This document shows, in pieces, positions 1 to 11,042 of a stretch of 64,000 nt of DNA. Within the stretch, counting starts at the first letter, position 1. Each line of letters opens with the position of its first letter. This DNA is from Xenopus tropicalis (Eukaryota; Chordata; Amphibia; Anura; Pipidae). The stretch covers positions 112,431,036 to 112,495,035 of the forward strand of contig NC_030677.2 of the NCBI RefSeq assembly GCF_000004195.4, given 5' to 3'. A program made the translations under genes and the position numbers. The notes under the pieces were generated by a model. The model was not told the DNA's origin, ran no database searches, and was given only the letters and a program-made list of their open reading frames with translations.

Positions 1-256
1 GAGGAGGGCTGTGGTCTGTGCTGTAGCTTCCCGGAGAAGGGCTTGTTTGGTAGTAATTGCAGGACTCTGAAGGTGCCATTGAATATTCTCCACAGATTTG
101 GACACTTTTGTCACCACCCATAGCCAACACAAATTCCAGCACATTGTTTAAATCTTCATCTTCCTTCTTAGTAGAGAAGGCGTCTGGGCTCTGCATTACA
201 TCTGGAATGCCACAGCTGCTGCGGGGAGACTTGGACTCATAATCGCACTTCCACCT
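1..256 (-). CDS. klf2: Krueppel-like factor (klf2-like), exon 2, 5' part; runs off window
   Basis: Read on the minus strand, this stretch is open after a good splice acceptor (pyrimidine-rich tract then CTAG, at 257-260). It starts AGG TGG AAG (RWK) in phase 0, joining exon 1 at 942-995 exactly in frame. The translation includes SPRSSCGIPDVMQSPDAF, then the acidic/hydrophobic segment EDEDLNNVLEFVLAMGG, then a Ser/Tyr/Pro-rich region (SPSPGSYSTDHSPP). In KLF2 and close relatives, the ERW motif followed by a D/E-D-L-N-x-V-L-x-F-I/V-L-x-M-G segment forms the N-terminal transactivation region; the three C2H2 zinc fingers would lie beyond position 1. The protein is a nuclear transcription factor binding CACCC/GC boxes, known in vertebrates for roles in endothelium, blood and quiescence. 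The closely related klf17/neptune is the main alternative, because the zinc fingers are outside the window. The family call is firm; the paralogue is inferred. Confidence 0.75.
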
Positions 257-941
257 CTAGAAAGAGAAATGATAGGAAATACATGAGAGCAGGTAGTTAC
301 CTAAACTACACAGACACACCAATGTACCCACACTGGGGCTGCAAATCATAGTAAGCACGCTCACCGACACATAATCAAAGAGCACTGCAAATACTATAAA
401 TAGGGATCAGAGACATTACAACAACCTGCTTTATAGCAGAATGAATCAGTGCTTTCTAGCATGCACTTCATATCCACCAAATCTTTCAATCTCCACACCT
501 ACACATTACCTAGAAATACACACACACACCAACTTCTGCTTTCAGAAATCAGGCGAATCTCATGCACTGCAAGAACTCACACAGTTACTCTAAGCATCAA
601 AGTCCTAGAAAACTTCATTTCATTGATTATTCTCTTATAGGAACAGAGGCAGGTATTACACAAAAAAAGTCTGCCTAGGAGTATGTTGTGCAGGTGTAAA
701 GCAGCCCTAAATTCTAATTAGGATATTTTCCATAAGATAATAGTATACTATATTAATCTTGAAAAAATAAAGATTAATAAAAAAATTCTACATCATTTAT
801 ATAATGCCGCTGAAGAAGAAAAAGTCCTAATCAGCATACAATGGCACTCCAGTCTAATTGCAAACAATCTCAATATGCGACTAAGCACTCTCCCCAGGCA
901 GCACACCTGTCTCACTACTCTCCCCCACTCGATATACTTAC
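257..941 (-). other. klf2: klf2-like intron 1 (685 bp)
   Basis: Minus-strand intron bounded by a GTAAGT donor (reads as acttac at 936-941) and a CTAG acceptor behind a pyrimidine run (257-260). It lies between codons, so exons 1 and 2 join in phase 0. A single short first coding exon followed by an intron at this place is the usual KLF2/KLF4 arrangement. The intron is AT-rich (a run of A/T around 700-800), has a short CA-rich stretch near 520-530, and contains no repeat that I recognise. Confidence 0.7.
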
Positions 942-995
942 ATCTTGGCTTGCAAACGTAGCAAAAGAAGGGAGAATGGTCTCGCTCAGAGCCAT
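942..995 (-). CDS. klf2: Krueppel-like factor (klf2-like), coding exon 1
   Basis: The minus-strand ATG at 995-993 opens 18 codons, MALSETILPSFATFASQD, ending exactly at a GTAAGT splice donor. MALSE-x-ILPSF-x-TFAS is the well-known amino terminus of KLF2 (KLF4 and KLF17 have related MAVS/MALA...LPSF-TFA starts), so this short exon is diagnostic even though it is too short to stand out as an ORF. It joins in frame to RWK... at 256. The 5' UTR should extend from 996 to roughly 1150 if the TATA box at 1179-1174 is used. The start is chosen from the family N-terminus; the bases before the ATG (tgggATGG) are acceptable for initiation. Confidence 0.78.
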
Positions 996-1139
996 CCCAA
1001 CGTCTTGTCCGAGTCAGATTGTCAGCAAAACGAAAAAAAAAGTTACAATTAAAAATGACGAATTAAATAGGATTTGCGAACTCCCCGATCCCTGTTGCGG
1101 AGAGGTCCGTGTGTGCATGAAGTTACGCGCAATAGCAAA

Positions 1140-1560
1140 AACAGTTTTCCTTGCAGCTGAGAGGGGGCCTGGATTTATAAATAAAGGCACGGGGGCACGC
1201 ACCAAACCAATTGCAAGGAGAGGAGGAAACACGTTCAGGATGAGGAGGCTGAGCACTCAGTGGAGCCTAAATTTAGCAGCACTATATAAACCCTGCAGTC
1301 AAGTTCAGTCTGCAGCGAGAGCAGCAGCTCCTGGAGCCCTTTAAAGAGTTGGCCACGCCCCTCTCCTGTGGTCTCCCTTAGCAACCGAGGGAAACACAGG
1401 CCAACACAGAACTTTAGTGACGAGCCAGTGACGTAGGAGGGAGCCCCAGGCCGAAAAGCCCGCCCTTTTGGATTTGGCAGGGAAAGCGTTGCAAATCGTG
1501 TCAGAGTTCAGAAGTAGAACTGATGCTGTAGTAATTAACGCAAAGCCTGCGAATTCAGTG
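1140..1560 (-). promoter_or_regulatory. klf2: klf2-like proximal promoter
   Basis: This is the most CpG-rich part of the left end and lies just upstream of coding exon 1 on the minus strand. Seen directly: TATAAA on the minus strand at 1179-1174 (predicted start near 1150, giving a 5' UTR of about 150 nt); CTAAATTTAG at 1267-1276, a perfect MEF2 consensus about 90 bp upstream of the TATA; a GC/CACCC box (ggccacgcccc, 1351-1361); an RFX X-box-like sequence at 1371-1385; and TGACG/CRE-like motifs near 1418 and 1429. A MEF2 site in the proximal promoter is an established feature of mammalian KLF2 and mediates ERK5/flow responsiveness, so this spacing supports the klf2 call. A plus-strand TATATAAA at 1283-1290 also exists and could mark divergent initiation. 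Confidence 0.6.
1267..1276. promoter_or_regulatory. MEF2 binding site
   Basis: CTAAATTTAG matches YTA(A/T)4TAR on both strands (it is palindromic). It sits about 115-125 bp upstream of the predicted klf2 start, the region where mammalian KLF2 promoters carry a MEF2 site. Confidence 0.6.
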
Positions 1561-1857
1561 TAGCGCTCTCTTTATTGTGAAACACGATGTGAACAGGTTC
1601 TGTTTGTACAAATACCTTAGTTGTCAAATTGAGTTTATTTACAGGGGGAATCCCGCGTTATTTGTCCTCTTAGAAAAATCTTTTAAACTGTGAGAAATCA
1701 GTGAGCGTTCTGCTGCTCAGCCCCTTGTAACTTCTGGACCCCCAGCTGTCGCAGGCGTTGCTTTATCCATACGTATGCATCATAATTCTCATGTTATATG
1801 GTTGGTATATACTAGGCGGAGGGTTTTTGTTTGGGGAGGCTAAATATGGGCCATACA

Positions 1858-2855
1858 TAGGGGCAAAGTAGCAAAGTACGATTGAGACCGAATACAAAAA
1901 AATTGTATTGGTTCTAACTGTGCATATTTTCTGCAACTTTTTCGTACTTTGCGCAACTTTTTCATACTTTGCAACAAAATTTGTGCAACAAATTTGTATT
2001 GTCGCGCCGAGTACAAAAGTTTAAGATTCATTCAAGCTTCGATATCGTGACTTTCCTTGGGCCAGGTTGGAGCTGCAGGGTGCCATTGAGCCCTATGGGT
2101 GACTTTCCTTGGGCCAGGTTGGAGCTGCAGAGTGCCATTGAGCCCTATGGGAGACTTTCCTTGGGCCAGGTTGGAGCTGCAGAGTGCCATTGAGCCCTAT
2201 GGGTGACTTTCCTTGGGCCAGGTTGGAGCTGCAGAGTGCCATTGAGCCCTATGGGAGGCTTTCCTTGGGCCAGGTTGGAGCTGCAGAGTGCCATTGAGCC
2301 CTATGGGAGGCTTTCCTTGGGCCAGGTTGGAGCTGCAGAGTGCCATTGAGTCCTATGGGAGACTTTCCTTGGGCCGGGTTGGAGCTGCAGAGTGCCATTG
2401 AGCCCTATGAGAGACTTTCCTTGGGCCAGGTTGGAGCTGCAGAGTGCCATTGAGCCCTATGAGAGACTTTCCTTGGGCCAGGTTGGAGCTGCAGAGTGCC
2501 ATTGAGCCCTATGGGAGACGTTCCTTGGGCCAGGTTGGAGCTGCAGAGTGCCATTGAGCCCTATGAGAGACTTTCCTTGGGCCAGGTTGGAGCTGCAGAG
2601 TGCCATTGAGTCCTATGGGAGGCTTCCAAAATCATGCACAGGAGGATCACAGTCAGAAAGGTTTTCCCTTCGTGTACAATCGTCGGATACGAAAATTTTG
2701 TGACTTTCGGATCGCCAATACGATATTGTCGTGACTATTCTGATTTTTTCATAAGCATTTTCGTGATATTTGCGATCATCAGAAATTATCGTATCTAATC
2801 CAAATTTTTCCCATTTTGGGATTCAAACTCGTACTTTGATAAATCAGCCCCATAG
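1858..2855. mobile_element. MITE with expanded internal tandem array
   Basis: Ends are imperfect inverted repeats: 'ataggggc...caaagtacga' on the left and 'gtactttgataaatcagccccata' (given in part) on the right. Subterminal sequence is full of short AT-rich palindromic pieces (ttgcaacttttt, tacgaaaattt). The same family occurs at 16321-17075 and, more distantly, at 54528-54928. There is no coding capacity. The ends are diverged, so superfamily and target duplication cannot be fixed. Confidence 0.6.
2049..2620. repeat. 52-bp tandem repeat, 11 copies
   Basis: Units begin gactttccttgggcc at 2049, 2101, 2153, 2205, 2257, 2309, 2361, 2413, 2465, 2517 and 2569, exactly 52 bp apart, with only a few substitutions (gagcccta/gagtccta, gggt/gaga). 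A single copy of the same module occurs in the related MITEs at about 16845-16900 and 54610-54672, so the array arose by expansion inside the element. A 74-residue ORF reading through it is incidental. Confidence 0.95.
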
Positions 2856-3113
2856 AGTGACCAACAGTTAATGTGAGACTTGGTGGATTCGCTGCTGGTG
2901 TAAAAAAATAACCCCTCAACTATCTCTTGCAGTTCCCACTGACTTCCAGGGATACTGCGCAAAAGTGCGGGTAATATCTCCCCATCCCTGCCTACATCTG
3001 TGCCTTGATTGATCAATTTTACTGTCTGTCAAGAAAGCTGTGCTCTGATTGGAGAATCCACAAGAAGAAAGATCGAATCATAGCACAGCTGATTACAGCA
3101 GAACAGGAGCATG

Positions 3114-3381
3114 AGGGCTGTGACAGACGGGAAGATTAGTCTCCCTTGTCGCGGGCAACTAATCTCCCCGCAATGCCATCCCACGGGCTAGAATGTAAAT
3201 CACCGGTGGGATGGCATACGTGGTGCGGCTATTTTCCGAAATCGCCGAAGTTGCCTTGAGAGGAAACTTTGGCGAATTCGGTGCCGCGTATGCCATCCCA
3301 CCGGCGATTTGCATAGCCGGTGGGATGGCATATCACGGCGCCAAAATCGCGGCGACTAATCTCCCCATCTGTCACAGCCCT
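3114..3381. mobile_element. MITE with 'agggctgtgacag' termini
   Basis: Terminal inverted repeats agggctgtgacagacgg and its near-complement at the right end (ctgtcacagccct) enclose nested inverted segments: 'gggatggcat' and 'atgccatccca' occur several times, with gactaatctcccc / ggggagattagt arms. A related, shorter copy lies at 60042-60253. The 91-residue ORF inside is not a gene. Confidence 0.7.
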
Positions 3382-4495
3382 GAAGGAACAGGGGAAGATT
3401 TCCAGGACAGTACAGAAACCGAGTTATACTCAGTTTGTAAGCAGTACTCAGTCTCGTGTGCTTGTCCAGTGACACAGTGTCCCTGAAAATCTGTATGAGT
3501 TTGGAAAGGTTGGTCCCAGGGGATTATTTTTTCCATGGAAATGCACTATTTATGTATTTTTGTAACTAAACCACTGCAGATAAGTTTCACAATACACAGA
3601 ATGTGACTGTGTGCATGCAGCTATTTCTTGTGAATGCTTGGTCTGTGTAATATCACATTAGGGGCCAACCAATGCAGAGAATTTTTATTCATGGTCATCA
3701 TCACCCAAAAAAGCTGTGTTGTGTACTAAAGAAAATGTAATTCTAAGCAGCTTTACAATATGCATTCATTACAAAATTTGAATGGTTTTAATATTATTTG
3801 TAAATATAATTTCTATACTAATCTTTCTGGTTCTTAGCACAGGTATGGGGTAACATTCAATCCATGTGTCTGAATGTACAACTGATTTTAATGGAAGGAA
3901 TAAAAGTGATGTTTTATTACACACAAAGCATTTCCAGTATTCTGTGACAACTGTACGTTCTTTCTGATTCTGACGCATGAAAAAATAAGAGAAGCAGAAG
4001 TAAGTTATCTTACTGTCCTCTGCTATAGTGCTTCAGGAGTTAGAACAAGCAGTGGGGAGAATATAAGCAGCCCGATAGATACTTTCAAAGACAATTACAT
4101 TTCTAAGTAACTTTAAAATTAGGAAAACATTTTTAAGTAATGCATATTGTTGCTTAGAATGACATTTTCTTTCATGATGCCAAAACTGTTTTGGGTGACA
4201 TTTCAGAGCTCTCACTAAAGCATTGGACCTCAGTGCTGCTGCAGTGTTAACATCAAAGTAGATAGGTCCATACCCACATACAGTGACAGCATACAGTATA
4301 TACAGAACTAGCAAGCATTTACATGTATAAGCACTGTTGTTTGTAATTCCATTTATTGTAGCTTAAATAGTCCACATCTGTATCTCTATAAATGTGGGCA
4401 CCAATTGTGAACAAAGAAATAAGTAGGCTTATATGCAGCCGGTATGCAAAAAGTCCTTAAAACCTTAAAAAAAGTGTGAAAAAAACCTTATTAAA
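3382..4495. other. intergenic, nothing recognised
   Basis: AT-rich single-copy-looking sequence. No long ORF, splice-bounded exon or repeat that I recognise. Confidence 0.5.
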
Positions 4496-4797
4496 TACAG
4501 GTATGGATCTGTTATCCAGAAAGTTCCAAATTACAAAAGGCTATCTCCCATAGACTCCATTATAAGCAACTAATTCAATTTTTTTATAATGATTTCCTTT
4601 TTTCCTGTAATAATAAAACAGTGCCTTGTACTTGATCCCAACTAAGATATAATTAATCCTTATTGGAGACAAAACAATCCTATTTGGGTTTAATTAATGT
4701 TTAAATAATTTTTCAGCAGACTTATGGTATGGAGATGCAAATTATGGAAAGACCCCTTATCTGGAAAATCCTAGGTCCCAAGCATTCTGGATATACA
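4496..4797. mobile_element. MITE, 'tacaggtatgg' family, copy 1
   Basis: Begins tacaggtatggatctg and ends in the inverted form with 'ccaagcattctggata'. The middle (ttggagacaaaacaatcc, tttaattaatgtttaaa) matches copies at 11495-11830, 29432-29660 and 55909-56220. These are palindromic elements with long imperfect inverted arms, very common in Xenopus in my recollection. Confidence 0.7.
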
Positions 4798-6530
4798 CAT
4801 TGCAGCCTTCCCCTAGATAACCGGTTCCCACATACAGCAGAAAAATGTCACTAAATTGTGCAGTTATCATACATTGATAAAATCTACGCTGTTTGCTGCC
4901 TTTAGAAGGGAACTGTGAACTAGTTATCAAGAAAATGCAGGGACTTCTCAGAATACCCATAGATGTTTCCATGTACACTGTGCAGCAAAATATCTGTTTT
5001 GTGTCTTTACGAGTACACAAGTTGTATCTATTGAAGATCACACCTTTCTGCCTTGCCCTGCCACACTGTTACCTCTGTTTGCAGTACTGCCGATTCTGTG
5101 AGGGTTAAACATTTTCCACTTTGCAATACTTATTGACATTCTACACCAGCCCTCTGGAAATTAGTTAAACTGCTCCACTATATTTTAAGATGGGTTGACA
5201 TAATCTGTAATAATGTTCTTTATGCCCTGGGAGCACTTTACTTTCTTTGCGTAAAGAACTGTTCTATTCCGAAACTGTCCACTGGGAAGCACTTGCACAG
5301 AAAAACAAGTTTTGTGAGATTAGGCCCAAGTTACTTTTTTTTTTATTGCATGGAGACGTGAGGTTTGTTTTGCAAACTGTGCAAGGCTTAATGCTAAGTC
5401 CCTGAAAAAAAAAATAGGGAGGTATAAAATTCATAGCCATTTAAAAATGTAAAATCTAAAACATCAGGTGGGGGAAATAAACTTGCTTTTAACTCACCTA
5501 AATGTGTTCTGCTTTTAGTTTGAACTCAAGTAGTTCTTATATAACGTATGTGATTTAAAGATTAGGGGTGCAGCCTTAATATAGTTCAAACTGGTGAATC
5601 CGGAAAGGATGCCCTACATTTTGGTCTTTTCCTCCATTTATTAATACATTACACTAGCAGCACTAAGAACTAACCCCATCTGAATAGTCTATTCTGATGC
5701 AAATAACAGGCATGATAAAATATATTGATTCCTGAATGATGGATTTCATGGTTTGTTTATAATGATACATTAATCTTGTTTTGTATACATTGCTACATAG
5801 TTGATGGGGCTGTAAAAAGGCATGGGTCAATCAAGGTCATCCTTTGCTAAAACTAATCCAACACATTTGCTTATTTGCTAATAGTGATATAATGTGCATT
5901 ATCTAATAAAAATATTTAATCTTTAGTTGGTCAGAGCTTTAAAGCCATATGGCTTTTAGGGTTTTAATTTTATTTGACTGCACACTAAGGCCGATAGTCA
6001 TGTTTTTGTTCTGATTCTGTTGAGACTTTGGGGCTATCTCACAGGAATTATTCAAATCCATATGCCAGTGCATCCCTATTTCAGATGGTCCCAGAATCCC
6101 AGCCAACTTAAAGTAGGCACAGGGCCAACCCCAAGGGAACCCTTCTTTTCCATTGTTGGTTGTGCCCAATATTTAAAAATGTTGTTCTCTCAGTTGTGTG
6201 TTGCATGGATGTAAAATAGTCTGCACTAATAGTGCCTCTTCCATTTGGTTGCCCATTTAGCATGTAGCCCTGAACAGCATCAGTTAGTGTCACAGTGGCA
6301 TACACTCTTCACTAAAGGCATACATGGGGTAGGCAATCAATTCCTTATATTTTCAGACTCCACCACCAGTATCTGCCAGCATGCAAGGCATCTTTTAAAG
6401 TGAGCAGTGAATGATTTTTGCAATTAAATAAAACATAAAAAGCCACTGTTACAAGAACAGTGGAGCCATTGCTTTAAATTCACCACAAGTAAAGAGATTA
6501 ATTTTGCTTATACTGGGGTTTGTTTAGGAG
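4798..6530. other. intergenic, nothing recognised
   Basis: AT-rich, no supported gene. Short ORFs of 60-90 codons on both strands have no recognisable domain. Confidence 0.5.
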
Positions 6531-6875
6531 ATTATTATTATTATTATTAACATTTATTTATAAAGCGCCAACATATTCCGCAGCGCTGTACAATAAGTGG
6601 GTTTCATACATTGGACATACAGAGTAACATATAATGCAATCAATAACCGATACAAGAGGTGAAGAGAGCCCTGCCCAAAAGAGCTTACACTCTACAAAAT
6701 ACATACAGAGTAACATATAATGCAATCAATAACCGATACAAGAGGTGAAGAGAGCCCTGCCCAAAAGATCTTACACTCTACAAAATACATACAGAGTAAC
6801 ATATAATGCAATCAATAACCGATACAAGAGGTGAAGAGGGCCCTGCCCAAAAGAGCTTACACTCTACAAAATCAC
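6531..6875. repeat. (ATT)n-ended retroposon tail with an 86-bp triplication
   Basis: Starts with an (ATT)n run (6531-6549), then the common frog sequence 'aacatttatttataaagcgc' followed by ccaacatattccgcagcgctg. The downstream portion is present in three tandem copies with an exact 86-bp period (starts at 6622, 6708 and 6794), nearly identical except gagagccc/gagggccc and gagctt/gatctt. A truncated relative lies at 8130-8180 and a 3' fragment at 20413-20465. Probably the 3' end of a LINE or SINE in minus orientation; the class is an inference. Confidence 0.75.
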
Positions 6876-6914
6876 TCACTCTGGCAGAGTGACATCTCAG
6901 TATCCTTGTCACAG

Positions 6915-7010
6915 AAAAGGCTTGAGAAAGGGCAGGAGTAAGCTGAAACATTGCTTGTTAATCTGACCTGAAAATAAAAGCACTTTTTGCAACGAGGATG
7001 TGCGGCAGTT
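6915..7010 (+). repeat. Penelope/hammerhead-like repeat fragment (weak)
   Basis: Contains cttgagaaag, a short spacer, then gctgaaacattgc and an aataaaagcactttttgcaa tail. I associate this arrangement with frog repeats that have a CTGANGA-like box, stem and GAAACG. The core here is degraded and the assignment is tentative. Confidence 0.3.
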
Positions 7011-7345
7011 TTATTTTTCTGTGATGCCGTCTAAACCCTTGGCAAGGGTTTATTTGACTGCTTAGCCCCTGACTGAAAAGGTTTATTACAAGGTGGTAGA
7101 AGCACACACCAATCGAGTGATCTCAGTATCCTTGTAACAGCTGATGGAAGGTTCTGTAACCGCATATATGGTGTGACCTCTCCCATACTTTCAAAATACA
7201 GCATCTTGTTATGGATTTCTTTATACTCGTGTAAAATATCTGTGTAAAACTCACTTTAAATGCCTGCATTGTTTTCACAGCATTTTACACCAGAGGGGGG
7301 GATTGCAATTTAATCCTTACAAGATCACTTACTTTCTATGTAAGT

Positions 7346-7653
7346 CTGTGATCCCCAACCAGTGGCTCGTGAGCAACATGTTGCTTCCCAACCCCTTGGA
7401 TATTGCTCCCAGTTACCTCAAAGTAGGTGCTTATTTTTGAATTCTTGGCTTGGAGGCAAGTTTTGGCTGCATAAAAAACATATGTGTTCCCAAACAGAGC
7501 CTTCTGTAGGCTATTAGTCCATATAGGGGCTATCAAATAGCCAATAACAGCCCTTATTTGGCTTCCCCAAGAACATGATTTATGCTCATGTTGCTCCCCA
7601 AATCTTTTGACATTTGAATGTGGCTCACAGGTAAAAAAGTTTGGGGACCCCTG
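7346..7653. mobile_element. hAT-type MITE, 'gatccccaaccagtgg' family, copy 1
   Basis: Left end ctgtgatccccaacc and right end ttggggacccctg are inverted repeats. The interior (gctattagtccatatagggg, ggctatcaaatagccaata) matches 30002-30244 and 41775-42135. 'taagt' flanks both sides (7341-7345 and 7654-7658). hAT assignment comes from the sister copy at 30002-30244, which has an 8-bp target duplication. Confidence 0.7.
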
Positions 7654-8297
7654 TAAGTGGACCACTGTATTGAGCTGCTACTGTTTCAGGCAGAGCTGGC
7701 ATTTTTAATAAAGCTGTAGAAACTTGAGAGTTGGGGTAAATATATATATTCTATTTTAGACTCATGCACTGATATTTTCCTATATCGGTACCCATTTTAT
7801 AAGCCACCAGGGGCCTGACCAAAGGCTGAATGTTTATCGGGGGTATTACTAACCAAAGCACAGAAAGGGGCCCTGCCCCGTCAAGTGGGGCTTGAACGTA
7901 AAAGGTTTGACAACCACTGCCGTATAGCTGTGACATTGTGCTAGCAGATACTTAGGGTTATCAGAATGGTGCTATGTTCTACACATTGCTTCTCTTGTGC
8001 TTAAATTGGATGTGTGCGTGGATGTTTATTGGTGCCAGTGATTTCTGATCAAAATTGCATGGTGTTGCAATTTAAGTGGTAACCCTCCATATGGCGCAGC
8101 TTTCAGCGTGCGTATGCATGTCAAGTAATGATGATTACTGTCATTATTATTAACACATTTTTATAAAGTGCCAACATGTTTCATTTTGAACATACAGGGA
8201 TCATTGGCACCAAAAAACAGTATCAACTTAGTTTTGGCCCCCTATTTGGTGGAGCAAATCAGGGCAAAGATACACTTTTTTTATACTGATAGCCTTA

Positions 8298-8412
8298 TTT
8301 GTGGTGGCTTGGGTCACTGACCACAGCAAGGGGGGCCTCAACTGTGAGTTCTGCTTCCTCTATGCTTCCTCTATAGCCCCGGTGGGCCCTGCACTCCCCA
8401 GTCCGACCCTGT
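8298..8412. mobile_element. partial hAT-type MITE, 'gggtcggactggg' family
   Basis: The segment ends ccccagtccgaccctg, the same terminus as the nested element at 59291-59552. The left end is not preserved. Confidence 0.4.
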
Positions 8413-9785
8413 GGGATTTGGTGTGTGGGAGACGCCAGCAGGGAGCAGGGGGCATGTAGTGGGCGGGCGAGGTAGGGAGAGGTGGCAAAATGAAACATTT
8501 TAAACTCCAAGCCAGGAGTGTAATCAGACTGTGTGAAATAACACAGACTTTCACCCATCTCCAACATATTAAAAGCTCATTTCAAAGTAATCTGTATTCT
8601 GGTTTTGGCAGTATCATAATGTTGTGCAACTGAATTCAAAATAGGGTTAAGAGTTCCTGCCACAAAGGCTCGTGTTCGCCAGTCACAGTTACAATAGAGG
8701 TAACAGCTTTACCATTAGTTCTAAAATGACAATGCAATGCTGTCGTTGTCGTTTTAAAGTTCTATGCAAACCTTTCCAGAAAACAGCTAAAGTTTCTTAA
8801 ACAAGTGTGCTCCTCACCACAGCACCACTAATACTGAAAGTGAACGTTTTTTCCTCTTATAGCAAAGCATAACTGTATTCTGTTCCAGCACAGGGCACAG
8901 CGAAATTTGTGTTTGATTTAATTGCTTTTCAGTTAGAACTTAGATGGTCTGTGAATAATCATCTCTGTAACTGCCTTCATGGTATTCCTCCATATTCACT
9001 GACAGAAAAAAAGAGGGCATCAGGGGCACAGCAACATGTTTAATGGCCATTTTGTACAGGGCCTGAGGGGTGGCCATTGGCAATTTTAAGAAGGACTGGA
9101 CACCATCTGAGGGCTCATAAAAAAACATTGTCCATGGAAGTTCAACCCGCTGCCATCCAGCTGTTGCTGAACTTTAATTGTTTTTATTCTGGCAGGCTGA
9201 TGCATGTACACTAATCAGCTGTATATGTGGCAGTGCTGCTTCCAGAGATATAATAAACATCTCTATTTTTATAAAAACATGTTCTCCCTGTTGAGGAATA
9301 TGATTATGATAGCAGTATTTTTGTTGCTGGTGTTTAGCAGGTTTCATGCAGCAGTTTCTCCCTGATTGTGCACCATGAATATTCCAGTGCACACTGTTTG
9401 GGCAAAACAACAGCTGAATAGAGAAACTTGTATTGAAATTCACAATAAAACCCTTGTCGATTGAAATTACTATTAGCATTACAATTTACTGCAGACATAA
9501 CGACTGCCATGTCTCAGCTTCACAATAGACATGCACAATGTTCCCCTTAAAAACACAGAGTAATGCTTGAATTATGTTGATGAGGACATATTTACAGTAA
9601 CATTAATGGTTTATGTATACTTTACCCAGCTTACAATTACACCTACTTAAGACTTTTGGCAAATGGGGCAAGTTTCAGTTTCAGAGTGTGGCCAAGAAAC
9701 TCAAAAACATGCTGCTTCCTTAGAATTAAATATAAAATGTCTGAAACCACTGGCACTAGAGCTTGTCTTAGAGGCAAACCATCTA
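8413..9785. other. intergenic; possible LINE-derived fragment near 9040-9140
   Basis: 'aagaaggactggacaccatc' (9089-9108) resembles the tail region of CR1/L2-like LINEs but is too short to classify. No gene recognised. Confidence 0.35.
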
Positions 9786-10665
9786 GCTCAGGTTTCAGGC
9801 TAAAAGGGGCAACTGTTGGAGTTTTTTAGGTTTTTCACATTTAATGCTATTGGGGTGGCCAGGAGTGATTTGAGGTGCTTTGGTTCCCTGCCTATCACTA
9901 GGCTCACAGAGCAGATGCTCAAGTTTGCATTTTTAAGTTTTGCCCCATATGTACATTGGCAGGCAATTGTAAATAAAGTAAATGAAAGAACAGCAAAATA
10001 TGTGGGTAGGATGCTGCATCCTTTTATGGAGAGTTTGCCCTCCTATGTCAAACCATATCTTCAGTGTTTTTAAGAAACTAGATGGTCTATTCATAGGGGA
10101 TAATGCTCTCCTTGTCTCTTTAGATGTGGAGAACTTATACTCTTCAATTCCTCATGAATGTGGTTTAGAGGCGGTAAGAAAGGTCTTAGCTACCAGAAGC
10201 CATAGATTTGTACAGCATGCAATTGATGCAGCTGGTCCTGGAAAATATATATTTTTTAAATTTGATCAGTAGTATTATCTCTGAAAGAGAGGCATGGCCA
10301 TGGCGTTGGTGTGAGCTCGGATATACGCTTGTATTCACCTCGGTAGATGGGAGACTGAGGTGGTAGAGGGGAGTACGAGTGTGTGGTTGAGGCATACATT
10401 CCCTTATGGCTTCGCTTTATTGATGATATACTATTAATATGGACAGGACCAACTGAGGCTTTGGAACAGTTTGTGGCTAACCTAAATGAGACCAACTTCA
10501 ATGTCTATGATAGATGGAAGTTGACCTTTTCAGACTTAATTGTGAAGGTTGTAAATGGGTGTATTCATACTGAGGTATTTAGGAAACCAACATCCACAAA
10601 TTTTGTACTGTGGGCTGAAAGCATGCATCCTGCACATCAGTTAAGGGGGATACTGGTTGGACAGT

Positions 10666-10922
10666 TTCTACTAACTTGTATTTTGAGAAACAAGTAGGTT
10701 CTACTAACTCGGATTTTGAGAAACAAGTAGGTTCTACTAACTCGGATTTTGAGAAACAAGTAGGTTCTACTAACTCGGATTTTGAGAAACAAGTAGGTTC
10801 TACTAACTCGGATTTTGAGAAACAAGTAGGTTCTACTAACTCGGATTTTGAGAAACAAGTAGGTTCTACTAACTCGGATTTTGAGAAACAAGTAGGTTCT
10901 ACTAACTCGGATTTTGAGAAAC
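10666..10922. repeat. 33-bp tandem repeat, 8 copies
   Basis: Units starting ttctactaac lie at 10666, 10699, 10732, 10765, 10798, 10831, 10864 and 10897, an exact 33-bp period. All but the first are essentially identical. Because 33 is a multiple of three, all three frames on both strands stay open and produce spurious repeat proteins. The array sits inside sequence inserted in the Penelope-like remnant. Confidence 0.95.
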
Positions 10923-11042
10923 ATGCTTGTAAATTTAAAGTCCTCTGGATCAACTAGTAGTTAGGCAGGTTATATATAGGCATTATGGTTGAACGTGATG
11001 GACGTATGTCTTTTTTCAACCCAACTTACTATGTTACTATGT
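10923..11042 (+). repeat. LINE2-like 3' tail fragment
   Basis: Contains gttgaacgtgatggacgtat then gtcttttttcaacccaactt and a tactatgttactatg end, the same ending as 28165-28222. I recognise this as a widespread amphibian L2-type 3' end. Together with the 33-bp array it splits the Penelope-like coding remnant. Confidence 0.55.

Noticed and set aside
841..1344. 167-codon plus-strand ORF
   Set aside because: It is antisense to klf2 exon 1 and its promoter, and has no recognisable domain.
2049..2620. CRISPR-like regular array
   Set aside because: Units are contiguous without spacers; this is a minisatellite in vertebrate DNA.
3211..3486. 91-codon ORF with repeated GGMAYHGAK-like peptide
   Set aside because: Lies within the palindromic MITE at 3114-3381.
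10579..10957. Overlapping repetitive ORFs (FEKQVGSTNSD and FSKSELVEPTC types) on both strands
   Set aside because: The 33-bp unit is a multiple of three without stops, so several frames stay open automatically; there is no start context, domain or splice structure.
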